From an uncultured Shewanella sp. (GTDB lineage: Bacteria > Pseudomonadota > Gammaproteobacteria > Enterobacterales > Shewanellaceae): a DNA stretch of 64,000 nucleotides. Location of the stretch: NCBI RefSeq assembly GCF_947501665.1, contig NZ_CANMWS010000022.1, positions 42,571-106,570 on the forward strand, given 5' to 3'. The position numbers and the translations under genes are program-made. This document shows positions 1 through 9,092 of this stretch, piece by piece (positions within the stretch are counted from its first letter, which is position 1; every line of letters starts with the position of its first letter). Under the pieces are notes generated by a model. The model was not told the DNA's origin, did no database searches, and worked only from the letters and a program-made list of their open reading frames with translations.

Positions 1-266
1 GGAAAGCAAGATGGCTAACGACTCACACATATGCATATGGCCATGATACAAAGACTTTTGTGTATTTTTGTGTTGGATGTTTATTTGGATGTTTATAAGA
101 TTAGTGAATAACTAATGGAACGGCAATTTTTTACAGGAATGATTATTCTTTAGTCTATTTTTTGGGTAAAACAGTTAACTTATGCATTTTCTGATAGAGA
201 AGGTAAGTTTCATGTAGATAGAATAAAGTTAATGAGTAACGATTAAAATGTGACATAGAAAAATAC
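1..266. other. Left-edge region without a recognisable gene
   Basis: All frames are broken by stops and no recognisable protein or RNA gene is seen. The stretch is AT-rich and precedes a decayed effector-like gene. It could hold that gene's old promoter, but I see no convincing -35/-10 pair. Confidence 0.4.
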
Positions 267-1766
267 ATGAATTTAAATTTTAAATCAGAGCAATTAGGCC
301 AGTTAAATTTGGGTCATATCAATAAAATTACTCAAGCATATAGTAAGGGGGCAGATGTTGTAGTGTAATTTGGAGAAGGCTTATGGGCTAAAGAGTATAA
401 AGTTGTTTCTCAAGACGAGCAGTTATGTTTAAAGCGAATAGGCCTTATTGCCAATATTAAAGATTTTTTGGGGTTAACGCATCACGGGGCAGTTAAAATG
501 TCAGCTCAAATGCAAAGCCAATCAATAGAGACACAGCATTAAAGAGTAATTGACAGCCAAGCATTACAAGAGAAGCTCGCAATTAACGCACCGAGTAGAA
601 AAGCCACCAGTGTACTTTGCCAGTACAAACACCTTTTTTCAAAGTTCCTTGTTTCCAACCCATGGTTTTTTGGTGGCCGGTAGAACAGGGAATGAGGCAC
701 AGATTAAACCGCTGGATAGCTAGCAGTTTATTGAATGCACTTATGCTAAATATAAGGCTCATCCTAAAGTAGATGCTATTTTACAAAGGAAAATAACAGC
801 GTTTGTCGATAGTAAAGGGCGTGAGGCATCTGAGAGTGAGCGAATGAGCCTAAGAGAAACCGCGCTTAAAGAATATAATAATGAGCGCTTTGAAGTGGCA
901 AAAAAAGCAGAGCAACATTATTAAAAGCAGGTGTATCTCATACCGATGGTACAGGTAAAGTCTTTCAGCTATCTTCAGATATCATGTTGTCAAAAATAAA
1001 GGTTAATAAAGCCTTTATCGAAGCGGTGATGAAAAACAAGGGGATCCCTGAGCAAACTAAAGCAGCGATTAAGCAATTGAAAGGTTCAGAATATCAATAT
1101 GTAGAATATTTTATTTTGGATGTGATTAAGCAAGAAAAAAAATTAAACCCTAATGAGAACATTGATGTCAATGTAACATTAAGAGCTTTTCAAAAAAATG
1201 CCCCTGAGGTTATTCATTATAAAAAATTGGTTTCAATCTATCGCAAATCGATGGGAATGAAAATGAACTTTAGCACACCATTTTCAAGTTCTGGTGTGAT
1301 GGTACGTGACGAGAAGCTGTTCAATTTACATAAAGTGATTAAGTCTAAATTGGATATATCGATCACAAGTTTACAAGACATCATAAGAGAGCAGCGTATT
1401 TCCCAAGAGTTTAAGTATGAGAAACTGGGTATTGGTAAAGCCACTGAGCAATTTCGAAAAAGGCCACAAGATTTAACTATGGGGCAGTTGGCACCGTTAA
1501 TACAAAATGATGTGCAATATGCTCGCTTTCCAAGAGGAAAGTATGAATCAAATTGTAATAAAACGGCGGCATCATTATACCAATTGGCTAAAAATAGAGA
1601 AATAGCGACTAAAGAAATGGAACAAAGAAAGCAGCAAGATACATTTAAACAAGGTGAAATTATCGTCCCTCGGGCAGATTATCAGAAAGTTAAGACGCCG
1701 ACTATTTTTTCTATAGGGAGTGGAGATAAAGAGAGAATGGCGCTTTGGCAAGGGGTGAAAGCGTGA
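267..1766 (+). pseudogene. Decayed large gene, probably a secreted (type III) effector
   Basis: A gene-like reading frame begins at the ATG at 267 (MNLNFKSEQLGQLNLGH) but is broken by stops at 366-368, 540-542, 721-723 and 922-924 and by at least two frameshifts (around 600-640 and 910). The frame then stays open to 1766, and its last 260 codons from 984 are intact. The intact part is in frame with coding-like sequence upstream (ATLLKAGVSHTDGTGKVFQL), so the ATG at 984 is an internal methionine, not the original start. The product is hydrophilic and lysine-rich, with no membrane segment, signal peptide or catalytic motif that I recognise. The effector assignment rests on the adjacent chaperone-like gene and is inference. 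The 984-1766 part might still be expressed as a fragment. Confidence 0.6.
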
Positions 1767-1803
1767 TAATGGTTTTTGTTTTGCTACATGAGGTATTGCG
1801 ACT

Positions 1804-2202
1804 ATGCAAGCGTTAATCCATGCACTTCATGCGTTAGGCATGGATGAATTTAGACTTGATGAAACCCAGAGTTATCATTGTATATTTGCCGTTTCTGGTG
1901 AAGAGTTGATGTTAACATTAAATGTAGAGGAACAAAGTCACACAGTGTTTTTGTCCGTTACCACCAGTGCATCAATGAAGCATGAGTGTGATAAGGCGTT
2001 TTTTATGGCATTTTCTCGTCAAGCCATGGAGCCTTTTCGTGGTGGAGTGGGCGTCGGCGTGTTCCCTGAAAGCGAAGAGATCAGCGTTTATAATGCATTT
2101 TCATATATTGAAAATGACAGTGATGAAATATTGGCACTTATTTCAAATGTGGTAGAAAAAGCCTATGAGTGGCAAATGCGGCTTATTGAACCTGCCAGTT
2201 AA
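1804..2202 (+). CDS. Type III secretion chaperone-like protein (CesT/SycE-like)
   Basis: A 132-residue acidic protein. Its layout resembles class I type III secretion chaperones: an N-terminal helix (QALIHALHALGMDEFRLDE), alternating beta strands around residues 25-55, a central helix ending near a GGVGVGVF strand (residues about 80-90), and a long C-terminal helix ending in YEWQMRLIEPAS. Such chaperones are small cytoplasmic dimers that bind the N-terminal part of one effector and are usually encoded next to it. Here the neighbour 37 bp upstream is a decayed candidate effector. The assignment is by fold pattern, not by a strict motif. A GAGG sequence lies about 10 nt before the ATG. If right, the chaperone has lost its client. 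Confidence 0.55.
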   Translation: MQALIHALHALGMDEFRLDETQSYHCIFAVSGEELMLTLNVEEQSHTVFLSVTTSASMKHECDKAFFMAFSRQAMEPFRGGVGVGVFPESEEISVYNAFSYIENDSDEILALISNVVEKAYEWQMRLIEPAS

Positions 2203-2289
2203 GCATTGATTTAAGAAGGTGATAAACAGTTATTGATTATTAAGTTGATTCGAGAGCTGAGTTAATGTGACACCAGCTTGCTTCTCGTT

Positions 2290-2425
2290 TTCAAGCAATC
2301 CATTGCTTTTAAACCTCCTGTAAACATGGTTGTGACCGTCAGTGACAAGGATGTCACGGCCGACGCTATAGGGCCAAAAATGTTCCCGACATTTTAAGGC
2401 ATCTACCACTATCCATGTAGTTCAG
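2290..2425. repeat. Structured intergenic element with several short hairpins
   Basis: The stretch contains nested short inverted repeats: GTGAC/GTCAC at 2342-2346 and 2353-2357, and the perfect hairpin AAAATGT-TCCCG-ACATTTT at 2377-2395. Neither hairpin has a U-tract typical of a terminator. The composition is less AT-rich than its flanks. It looks like a dispersed intergenic repeat rather than a gene, though no second copy is in this window. Confidence 0.4.
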
Positions 2426-2429
2426 ACAC

Positions 2430-2706
2430 TTGCGCCGTGTCACAAACGAGTTTGCACATAGCCTGCGGCAGCTAATCGATAACAACGACGTTATAACTGA
2501 CAATCAGCTAATTAAATACTTGGAGGCTATGTTGGTAGAGTTGGTAGATTTTATGACGTACAACTTCATAACCATTCCCTGCTATCCGTCCAGGATGGAA
2601 GTACTTTACAATGAAACCCCTATCTAACAGTCAGCTTGATATTCTGATTTTGCGCCCGCAAGGCTGCAATGATATTGCGCGATTATTGGATTTAAGTCCA
2701 CTATAG
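2430..2706 (+). pseudogene. Possible transposon-derived coding debris
   Basis: Two short open stretches lie end to end: codons from 2430 to 2627 and a 31-codon piece from the ATG at 2611 reading QLDILILRPQGCNDIARLLD. The latter has the rhythm of a helix-turn-helix of a transposase or regulator. Neither is long enough to name, and there is no ribosome binding site of note. I list it as probable mobile-element debris between the island genes and the tRNA. Confidence 0.25.
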
Positions 2707-2879
2707 GCAACGGAATATCAATAAGGCTGAATAGAATAACAGATCGAGTGTTTGGACTGGTGAGATAAGAAAGATAAATAGAAAGAGTACTTCAATTAAA
2801 GAGGCAAACCTGACAGTAAAAAATGAGATGTTAACATTGTCATTTATCGATAAACGGCACTTATCGATAAGAGAACAAC

Positions 2880-2955
2880 TGGTCTCCCCACAGGGACTCG
2901 AACCCCGATCGATCGCTTAGGAGGCGACTGCTCTATCCTGTTGAGCTATAGGGAG
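2880..2955 (-). tRNA. tRNA-Arg (anticodon CCU)
   Basis: Read on the minus strand the sequence folds into a cloverleaf: acceptor CTCCCTA/TGGGGAG, discriminator A and an encoded CCA (2880-2882), D-arm GCTC...GAGC, anticodon loop CTCCTAA with anticodon CCT, and a T-arm with loop TTCGAGT. The anticodon reads AGG arginine codons. The 3' end faces the decayed effector/chaperone region (1-2880), the usual orientation when an island has entered a tRNA gene. No duplicated tRNA 3' end is seen inside the window. Confidence 0.95.
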
Positions 2956-3046
2956 ACGCCAATGATTATACTGATTTTTTTTGCGATGAAAAGGCTTTAA
3001 ATTTAACTGCTTGAATATTAGACGTTCAAGATTATTTTTGCAGCCT

Positions 3047-3949
3047 TTATTTGATAATAAGATCGTTTATTTGAATGTTGCGCATTGCATCTTGTGGGGA
3101 TAAATGGGCACGAGCATTATTTTCGCTAACTTGATCAATATCGATTTGTATTGAAGTGTCAACGGCGGTGATCCGGGCAATATTAATGCGGTCCTGAAGT
3201 GGGTTTTGTACTGCCAGGCGAAAACGATCACCGACTTTAACCCCACTACGCCTTCCTAAGTTAATGAGTATTTGATTGCCATAACGAGCAATAATTTGTC
3301 CAATAACAGGACGGCATTGCAAAGTGACATCAAGATCTTGGCTAATTTGAGATAATAGTATGTCAATATTTTGGCCATAGTCACTCTGCCAAAAGTCTTG
3401 ACTTGCCGAGTCGACATGAGTGGTTAGGCTAAACTCCCATTCTGCGGAACTGTCATAGCGTTTTTGCCAAATGAGTTGTCCGCTCACGCCATGATATAGA
3501 CGTAGATTAAGAACAAATTGCCGCTCAGGGGAGGTTTCCCATAAGCCAAAAATATAACGCTCTTTTTCTGTGGCCATATTTTCAATACTGGGGATCAGTA
3601 AATATTGGCTATTAGTGATTTTGTTTAACCAATCAGGAATACGAGTACTCTGAGTCGGGGAAAGCGAGGGGGAAAAATCCAGACGCTCATTTGAGAATGC
3701 CAGCACAAAGGCACTTTGTAGGTTACGATTCAGAACTTGGGTTAACCGATTTGAAAAATGCTGCTCAAAATGCCCTAATTGTCCGTAGCGCAGCTGACTT
3801 CTGTCTTGCATTTGAGCTTGTGGTAATAAAATGCTGGCTTTGATATGAGAGGCACACTGTGTAGAGGAGGGCTGCTGCGCTAAGCCATGAGTGTGATATA
3901 TCAAACTCAATAGGCCAGTAATAATGAATGGGATGCGCTTAATGTTCAA
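3047..3949 (-). CDS. flgT: Flagellar H-ring protein FlgT
   Basis: FlgT is a periplasmic protein of the H-ring that surrounds the LP-ring of sodium-driven or sheathed polar flagella and helps place the motor. I start it at a TTG (3947-3949) because an AGAGGTAG ribosome binding site sits just before it and a signal peptide follows directly (IKRIPFIITGLLSLIYHTHG, cleavage after GLA). An ATG at 4018 would add 23 residues ahead of the signal sequence and is less likely. The mature protein shows the N-terminal domain and a C-terminal barrel-like domain (VIGQIIARYGNQILINLGRR, then VKVGDRFRL). It is divergent from flgO, as in Vibrio and Shewanella. Confidence 0.85.
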   Translation of the reverse strand: MNIKRIPFIITGLLSLIYHTHGLAQQPSSTQCASHIKASILLPQAQMQDRSQLRYGQLGHFEQHFSNRLTQVLNRNLQSAFVLAFSNERLDFSPSLSPTQSTRIPDWLNKITNSQYLLIPSIENMATEKERYIFGLWETSPERQFVLNLRLYHGVSGQLIWQKRYDSSAEWEFSLTTHVDSASQDFWQSDYGQNIDILLSQISQDLDVTLQCRPVIGQIIARYGNQILINLGRRSGVKVGDRFRLAVQNPLQDRINIARITAVDTSIQIDIDQVSENNARAHLSPQDAMRNIQINDLIIK

Positions 3950-4182
3950 GTAGCTACCTCTATATTTTGGGGATCTTTGAGTCTGTTTTATTGCCAAGGT
4001 TTTTGGTGCAAGACGCAAGTCTGCTTATTCTTTAATAGAGTAAGCAATATACATGCCGTACTGATGGACAAGATGTCAGGATGAACATAACGAAGCATTA
4101 AAGTAATCAAGATTTAAGCCGATATCACTATAGCAGGGTTATATCCCGTGGCAGACGATTTTTCAGACAGGAGTATGAACTC

Positions 4183-5013
4183 TTGTATTTATTTTATGAA
4201 TGTGGATTTATTTTCATGCTGAAATTTTTTTATTCAGGCAAACAAGGTTGGCTGCGCCAATGTAAACAACTATTGTGTATAGCTATTTACGGAATATCAA
4301 TAATATTAGTAGGCTGTAGTGCCAATGAGGGAGAGGCTTTTACCGAAAAAGGCTCAGTTAATATGGGGAATTCACAGCAAATGAAGGCAGTGAAAGGCAC
4401 TCAACAAACGCTCACTGGCTTTCAAGCGTTAGCTTATGTGTCGTCGAGAATATTGGATGATTTAGTACAGTTTAATCAAGGTTTATTCGAGACACAACTC
4501 ATTGTGGTAACCACACCTGTTTTTTTAAATGAATTGACTCAAACTAATCCTTTAGGCTTAGCATTACAAGACAGTTTAATGACGGGGTTGCAGCAAAGAC
4601 AGTTTACAGTGATTGATGCGAATATGAGTCATAACATTCAAATTACGCCAACGGGAGATTTTATGTTGAGCCGTGATTGGAAACAATTACCTGCTTCTTT
4701 GATGGTGGATCATGCCTTAGTGTCGACAATGAGCGTAACATCTGAGGGAGTGATTTTGAATGTACGATTATTGAATATTGACAGTCGAAGATTAGTGTCT
4801 TCGGCGCAAGCCTTTTTCAGTGATAATGAACTGGCAGGTTGGATGCCATTTGAATTTGGTTTGTCACAGCAAGAAGCCACTAAAAAAGTACAAAAGCAAC
4901 CAACATTGACATCAGGAACAACGTCCGCTACTAGCCCAGTTCAGGGGGATGTAGCACATGATATTGAGCTTCATTCAACACGTGTAATCGAGAGAGATAT
5001 TGAGTTTTTTTGA
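4183..5013 (+). CDS. flgO: Flagellar outer-membrane lipoprotein FlgO
   Basis: FlgO is an outer-membrane flagellar assembly protein needed for a stable sheathed or polar flagellum. The product has an N-terminal hydrophobic segment ending in a lipobox (IILVGC, cysteine about residue 45), so it should be lipidated. The core from GFQALAYVSSRILDDL onward matches FlgO, a family related to TolB-type N-terminal domains. The TTG at 4183 has a GGAG sequence 11 nt upstream. An in-frame ATG at 4216 is an alternative and also keeps the whole signal sequence. In relatives flgO is followed by flgP. Here it is followed by flgN on the other strand, so flgP is absent from this locus. Confidence 0.8.
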   Translation: MYLFYECGFIFMLKFFYSGKQGWLRQCKQLLCIAIYGISIILVGCSANEGEAFTEKGSVNMGNSQQMKAVKGTQQTLTGFQALAYVSSRILDDLVQFNQGLFETQLIVVTTPVFLNELTQTNPLGLALQDSLMTGLQQRQFTVIDANMSHNIQITPTGDFMLSRDWKQLPASLMVDHALVSTMSVTSEGVILNVRLLNIDSRRLVSSAQAFFSDNELAGWMPFEFGLSQQEATKKVQKQPTLTSGTTSATSPVQGDVAHDIELHSTRVIERDIEFF

Positions 5014-5111
5014 TGTCGCTAACAGCCTGCGTATTGCATTGAAGCGTTAATGACTCAATGAGAGGATAAATAGCTGAAGAGGGAAGTTATCAAGGCATGT
5101 ATTAGATAAGG

Positions 5112-5537
5112 TTAGACTTTAATGTTATTACCTAAAGAAGATGCTGTGGATGTTTTCCCTTTCTCATTATAGGTTAAACTTGCAGCGTTACGGCTAACTT
5201 GTAATGCTTGAGAGAAACGATTGAGGCTCGCTTGATTAAAAGCAACAATACTGGCATTTTCACTATTAAGTTGTTGGCATTGTGTCAATAATGCTTGAGT
5301 GTGCTGCAATTGTTTCTCTAAACTTGGCTCGTTGAGCAATAAAGCGATATTGGGATGGCGAGCCATCATTTTATCATGATGTTTAATTTTCGCCAATAAG
5401 GCTGCTTTTTCGTTACAAAGGCTCAGTAATAGGTCCGCTTTTTTATGAATGACAGCTTCTTTTTCTTGAGTCAATAGCGTTTGAAGTTGAACTAACATGT
5501 CTTGTTGCAAGTGAAGCTGTGAGTGTAAGTCTTCCAT
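5112..5537 (-). CDS. flgN: Flagellar export chaperone FlgN
   Basis: A 141-residue, mostly helical protein with leucine/glutamine heptads (residues 1-40 and 65-115), the FlgN type that escorts hook-filament junction proteins FlgK and FlgL to the export gate. Sequence conservation in this family is weak, so position carries much of the weight: it lies 16 bp downstream of flgM on the same strand, the usual flgM-flgN pair. Both should be read from the sigma-28 promoter upstream of flgM. The clients flgK and flgL are not in the window. Confidence 0.8.
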   Translation of the reverse strand: MEDLHSQLHLQQDMLVQLQTLLTQEKEAVIHKKADLLLSLCNEKAALLAKIKHHDKMMARHPNIALLLNEPSLEKQLQHTQALLTQCQQLNSENASIVAFNQASLNRFSQALQVSRNAASLTYNEKGKTSTASSLGNNIKV

Positions 5538-5553
5538 CTCAATATCTCTTCAA

Positions 5554-5877
5554 TTATATGTCATTCAATTTTTGTGCAAACTCACTTTCTAAATTGGCAA
5601 TGTTATTCGCCAATTTTTCAGGGTCAACTTTATAATGCCCTTCACTGATGGCGAGTTTGATGGCTGCAACTTTTTCCATATCCATTTCTGGTAATTGAGC
5701 AAGGCTCGATTGAGCCCCTTGAACTTGCTGTGCTTGTGGAGTGATAGAAACTGAGTCACTGGACACCGTTCGTGGGTGTTGGGCTAATGTTTGTGCCTTA
5801 GGATCTGTGTTTTGAGGGCCAGATAATGGCGACAGAGTATTGCTGTTGCTCAGGGTGGACTTAATATCAATTGCCAT
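5554..5877 (-). CDS. flgM: Anti-sigma-28 factor FlgM
   Basis: A 107-residue protein with the expected FlgM layout: a low-complexity, export-competent N-terminal half rich in serine, glutamine and proline, and a C-terminal helical half (MEKVAAIKLAISEGHYKVDP followed by EKLANNIANLE) that binds FliA. FlgM holds sigma-28 inactive until the hook is complete and it is exported. It is first in a two-gene unit with flgN and is preceded by a very good sigma-28 promoter, which would give the usual feedback loop. fliA itself is not in the window. Confidence 0.9.
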   Translation of the reverse strand: MAIDIKSTLSNSNTLSPLSGPQNTDPKAQTLAQHPRTVSSDSVSITPQAQQVQGAQSSLAQLPEMDMEKVAAIKLAISEGHYKVDPEKLANNIANLESEFAQKLNDI

Positions 5878-5919
5878 TTTTTATTCCAAGTCAATAAAGG
5901 AGCTATCACGATACTGAGG

Positions 5920-5946
5920 TTATCGGCCCGCTAGAATATAGCTTTA
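5920..5946 (-). promoter_or_regulatory. Sigma-28 (FliA) promoter of flgMN
   Basis: On the minus strand the sequence reads TAAA, a 15-nt spacer, then GCCGATAA, matching the flagellar sigma-28 consensus in both boxes and spacing. It ends about 40 nt before the flgM start, between flgA and flgM. This fits late-class transcription of flgMN as known in Vibrio. Confidence 0.8.
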
Positions 5947-5975
5947 GGGCTATTTTACATTTTATCATTGATTGA

Positions 5976-6689
5976 TCAAAGCCTGACTTGGACTTGACCG
6001 ACACCAGTGACGACAGCATTAAATGTTTTCTGTGTGTGAGCATTACTTATTTGGATATTATCACCGATATTTCCTTCATTTAGGGCTTGTCCTTGAGTTT
6101 TAATGCTGAGGTTGGCAGTGCGCGCAATAATAGTGACAATATCACCTTCACAGATGAGGCAGAAGTGGTTATCAAATAGTGGCGTATTGGCTGGAATACG
6201 GCGTTTGACTTTAGCGCCAATGACTGCGGAGAGTTCATTTTGTTGTTTCCCACGTAATTGACTTTTCTCAAGATAGGCAATGCCCACATCGGTATTTTCA
6301 ATAATATGATCTGCGCCTAATAAGCGCTGACTGATAATGACGGGAAATAACACATCCACTCTAACACTCAAGAAAAGTTGCCATGGGTAATCAAGCTCCG
6401 GGCTATCACAGGTGATCTTAACGGTATTATTACGTTTTATCTGTCTATTGCTCGCAAGTTTTGCCTTGATAGGACCTAAACAAGAGGGAATATATTGAGC
6501 AGAATGAAGCTTTTGTGGGGTGATCTTCACTTTTGCCTCATCAGGTACAACAATTTTTTTCTTGATTGCCGCTATAGCTATGTTAGATAGCGCCGATATA
6601 GTAGGTATGCTAGCGATATCCTCTGCAATAGCGAATTTTGGTAGTAATAGAAAAAGAAGATAGATACAATATTTAACTTTCATAATCAA
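5976..6689 (-). CDS. flgA: Flagellar P-ring assembly chaperone FlgA
   Basis: FlgA is a periplasmic chaperone that helps FlgI polymerise into the P-ring. The 237-residue product begins with a signal peptide (YCIYLLFLLLPKFAIA, cleavage near residue 22) and ends with the conserved SAF/beta-clip domain: GAKVKRRIPANTPLFDNHF, then VTIIARTANLSIKTQGQAL, then NAVVTGVGQVQVRL. Length and order match the family. It lies upstream of flgMN on the same strand and may be read from the sigma-54-like site at 6784-6799. Its partner flgI is not in the window. Confidence 0.9.
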   Translation of the reverse strand: MIMKVKYCIYLLFLLLPKFAIAEDIASIPTISALSNIAIAAIKKKIVVPDEAKVKITPQKLHSAQYIPSCLGPIKAKLASNRQIKRNNTVKITCDSPELDYPWQLFLSVRVDVLFPVIISQRLLGADHIIENTDVGIAYLEKSQLRGKQQNELSAVIGAKVKRRIPANTPLFDNHFCLICEGDIVTIIARTANLSIKTQGQALNEGNIGDNIQISNAHTQKTFNAVVTGVGQVQVRL

Positions 6690-6783
6690 TGCATTAGTTA
6701 TATTTTAAGTCAGTATTTGAACGCGCCATTATTTTGACGAACTAAAAAGACATGTTTATGGTTTGCAATAATAATGGTATTTA

Positions 6784-6799
6784 AGCAATTAATATGCCT
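6784..6799 (-). promoter_or_regulatory. Possible sigma-54 promoter of flgA
   Basis: The minus strand reads AGGCATATTAATTGCT, with GG and GC exactly 10 nt apart, as sigma-54 promoters require. The first base departs from the TGGC consensus. It lies about 95 nt before the flgA start, and middle flagellar genes of related bacteria are sigma-54 dependent. Confidence 0.45.
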
Positions 6800-6916
6800 T
6801 TTCATATGTGTCATGTAGGGGTTTATGATAGTTTTCCATGCACTTGTTTGCATGATGAGGCTTAAACTTAGCGATGTTAAGTTGAGCATAGGTTCATAAG
6901 AATAAGGTTTACTTCA

Positions 6917-7837
6917 ATGTCACGTATTCTTGACTCTGTAAATAAACGCACCCAATTAGTGGGGCAAAATCGATTAGAGTTGTTGTTGTTTAAACTAAAT
7001 GGTAGGCAAAGGTTTGGCATCAACGTTTTTAAAGTAAAAGAAGTACTACAGTGCCCCAAATTAACCAGCTTACCTAAATTAAACAATAATATTCGTGGCG
7101 TGGCACATATTCGTGGCGTGACGATTTCTGTGATTGATTTAAGTGCTGCGACGGGCGGCCGCCCAATTGAAGATACCACTGGATGCTTCATCATTATCTC
7201 AGAGTACAATCGTAGCGTTCAAGGTTTCTTGGTACGTTCTGTTGAGCGGATCATTAATATGAATTGGGAAAGTATTATGCCTCCGCCTCAAGGGACAGGG
7301 CGTTATTCTTATCTGACAGCCGTAACAGAAATAGAAAGTGAATTGGTTGAAATTTTAGATGTTGAAAAAATTCTCGATGAAGTGTCTCCAGCTAATACCA
7401 ATATTAGTAAAGAACTGGATGAGCAACTGACCATCGACAGAGATAGACATTATCATATTATGGTGATTGATGATTCTTCTGTTGCCCGTAAGCAAATTAT
7501 TAGAGCTTTATCGGCATTAGATTTACAAATCGATACCGCAAAAGATGGAAAAGAAGCGCTGAATAAACTCAAAGCCATAGCAGTTGATATGGATAATGTT
7601 GCGAATGAAATCCCATTGATTATCTCTGATATTGAAATGCCTGAAATGGATGGGTATACCTTGACAGCAGAAATTCGAGACGATCCCAAATTGAAGGATA
7701 TTAAGGTCGTTTTGCATACTTCATTAAGTGGTGTGTTTAATCAGGCGATGGTACAAAAAGTTGGCGCAAATGACTTTATTGCTAAGTTTAACCCTGATGA
7801 GTTAGCCGGAGCGGTGAATAAGCATCTCAGTTTTTAG
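6917..7837 (+). CDS. cheV: Chemotaxis coupling protein CheV (CheW-REC)
   Basis: The 306-residue protein joins an N-terminal CheW-like coupling domain (residues about 20-165; FGINVFKVKEVLQ, NIRGVAHIRGVTISVIDL) to a C-terminal response-receiver domain (about 178-306). The receiver carries the acidic pair in VIDDS, the phospho-acceptor aspartate in IISDIEMPEMDG, and later T and K positions (LHTSLSG, DFIAKFNPDE). CheV links chemoreceptors to CheA and is tuned by phosphorylation. It is divergent from flgA and followed by its own terminator-like hairpin and then cheR. This is the standard Shewanella/Vibrio order. Confidence 0.93.
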   Translation: MSRILDSVNKRTQLVGQNRLELLLFKLNGRQRFGINVFKVKEVLQCPKLTSLPKLNNNIRGVAHIRGVTISVIDLSAATGGRPIEDTTGCFIIISEYNRSVQGFLVRSVERIINMNWESIMPPPQGTGRYSYLTAVTEIESELVEILDVEKILDEVSPANTNISKELDEQLTIDRDRHYHIMVIDDSSVARKQIIRALSALDLQIDTAKDGKEALNKLKAIAVDMDNVANEIPLIISDIEMPEMDGYTLTAEIRDDPKLKDIKVVLHTSLSGVFNQAMVQKVGANDFIAKFNPDELAGAVNKHLSF

Positions 7838-7853
7838 TCTCCGTTTTGAAATA

Positions 7854-7893
7854 AAAGACAGACATGCGGGCTAAATATTCATGTTCTGTCTTT
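7854..7893 (+). terminator. Terminator-like hairpin after cheV
   Basis: AAAGACAG (7854-7861) pairs with CTGTCTTT (7886-7893), and an inner ACATG/CATGT extends the stem with a small bulge. The downstream side runs into an AT-rich, T-containing tail. It begins 17 nt after the cheV stop. Confidence 0.55.
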
Positions 7894-8020
7894 ATATTTG
7901 TATTCAATAATATAATCATGTATTGACTTGTATTTTTTAGCGCTCTGGGGTATAAATCTGCGCGATTGTTATTCATTTTTAAATTTTGTTCCCCCTTTGC
8001 TATAAATGTAGGATATAAAG

Positions 8021-8908
8021 TTGCCAAATAAATCACTCGAACACCTTGAGTATAACCAGTTTAGACTTTTTTTAGAGCAACATAGTGGCATTGTATTAGG
8101 GGAAAATAAGCAATATCTCGTGAAAAGTCGATTGGCGCCATTAATGGGGAAGTATAACCTACCGTCTTTATCTGATGTTGTTAGGCACTCAATGAAACCT
8201 GCTGCCAGACAATTACGCATCGAAGTGATTGATGCTATGACGACAAATGAAACCTTGTGGTTTAGAGATGGCTATCCATTTACGTTATTACAAGAGCAAT
8301 TACTACCTCAGTATACTCGTCTGGGGCGTCCGCTAAAAATATGGTCTGCGGCCTGCTCTTCTGGTCAAGAACCTTATTCTTTGGCTATGTCTGTTATTGA
8401 ATATCAGCAAAAAACATTGAATGGATTATCGTTTAATTGTGATATTTTGGCGACGGATCTCTCTCCGACTATGTTGGAGCGATCTAAGTTGGGTATGTAT
8501 GACAGTTTAGCATTGGGAAGAGGATTATCAGAGAATCGAAAAAGGGTATTTTTTGAGCCAGTCACTGAGAAAGCTGAACGGGCTATGGCTGGAGCCAATG
8601 GTTTTCATTCTCGCGCCCTGAGCGGGCAAATGATCATTAAAGATCATGTTAAACGTATGGTTAATTTCAGGCCTCATAATTTACTGGATAACTATAGTCT
8701 ATTGGGGAAATTTGATATTATTTTCTGTCGCAATGTGCTGATTTACTTTTCTCCAGAGTCAAAACAAAAAATATTACGGCAATTTGCAGCGGCATTGAAC
8801 CCCAAAGGTATTTTGTTTTTAGGGGCTTCAGAGTCAATCTCTGGGTTAAGTGAAGAGTTTAATATGGTGCGTTGCCACCCTGGAATTTATTATCAAAAGC
8901 GGTTTTAG
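8021..8908 (+). CDS. cheR: Chemoreceptor methyltransferase CheR
   Basis: CheR methylates glutamates on chemoreceptors with S-adenosylmethionine. The 295-residue product has the all-helical N-terminal domain (residues 1-80, YNQFRLFLEQHSGIVLGENK) and the methyltransferase domain: SAM motif WSAACSSGQEPYSLAM, acidic LATDLS, and FDIIFCRNVLIYF. The start is a TTG with an AGGA sequence about 8 nt upstream. No better in-frame ATG exists nearby. In relatives flgB follows. Here the next gene is an unrelated protein on the opposite strand. Confidence 0.93.
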   Translation: MPNKSLEHLEYNQFRLFLEQHSGIVLGENKQYLVKSRLAPLMGKYNLPSLSDVVRHSMKPAARQLRIEVIDAMTTNETLWFRDGYPFTLLQEQLLPQYTRLGRPLKIWSAACSSGQEPYSLAMSVIEYQQKTLNGLSFNCDILATDLSPTMLERSKLGMYDSLALGRGLSENRKRVFFEPVTEKAERAMAGANGFHSRALSGQMIIKDHVKRMVNFRPHNLLDNYSLLGKFDIIFCRNVLIYFSPESKQKILRQFAAALNPKGILFLGASESISGLSEEFNMVRCHPGIYYQKRF

Positions 8909-9092
8909 GTTGCCTGATTGATGCATGGGATCTGCTCATAGTGGACTGTGAAGCGCATGTTGTGTTGGTTGTTCAGGGGTAGATGGATAGGTTGCCGTTA
9001 AAGTGCATTTTGTTATTCATTTGATCTATCAGTTAGCGTTCAGAAGAATCATACTAATAAAATTAAGTTAGTATTAGAGCAGGCTAGAGAGT

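Noticed and set aside
2844..2870. Two TTATCGATAA palindromes as an attachment site next to the tRNA
   Set aside because: They do not duplicate any part of the tRNA 3' end. They may be recognition or terminator-like sequences, but no evidence links them to integration.
4148..4163. Sigma-54 promoter before flgO
   Set aside because: TGGC is present but the -12 box reads TTTTC instead of TTGC, and a start there would leave almost no leader before the codon chosen for flgO.
7093..7122. Tandem repeat ATTCGTGGCGTG inside cheV
   Set aside because: It encodes IRGVAHIRGV, a normal conserved stretch of CheW-like domains.
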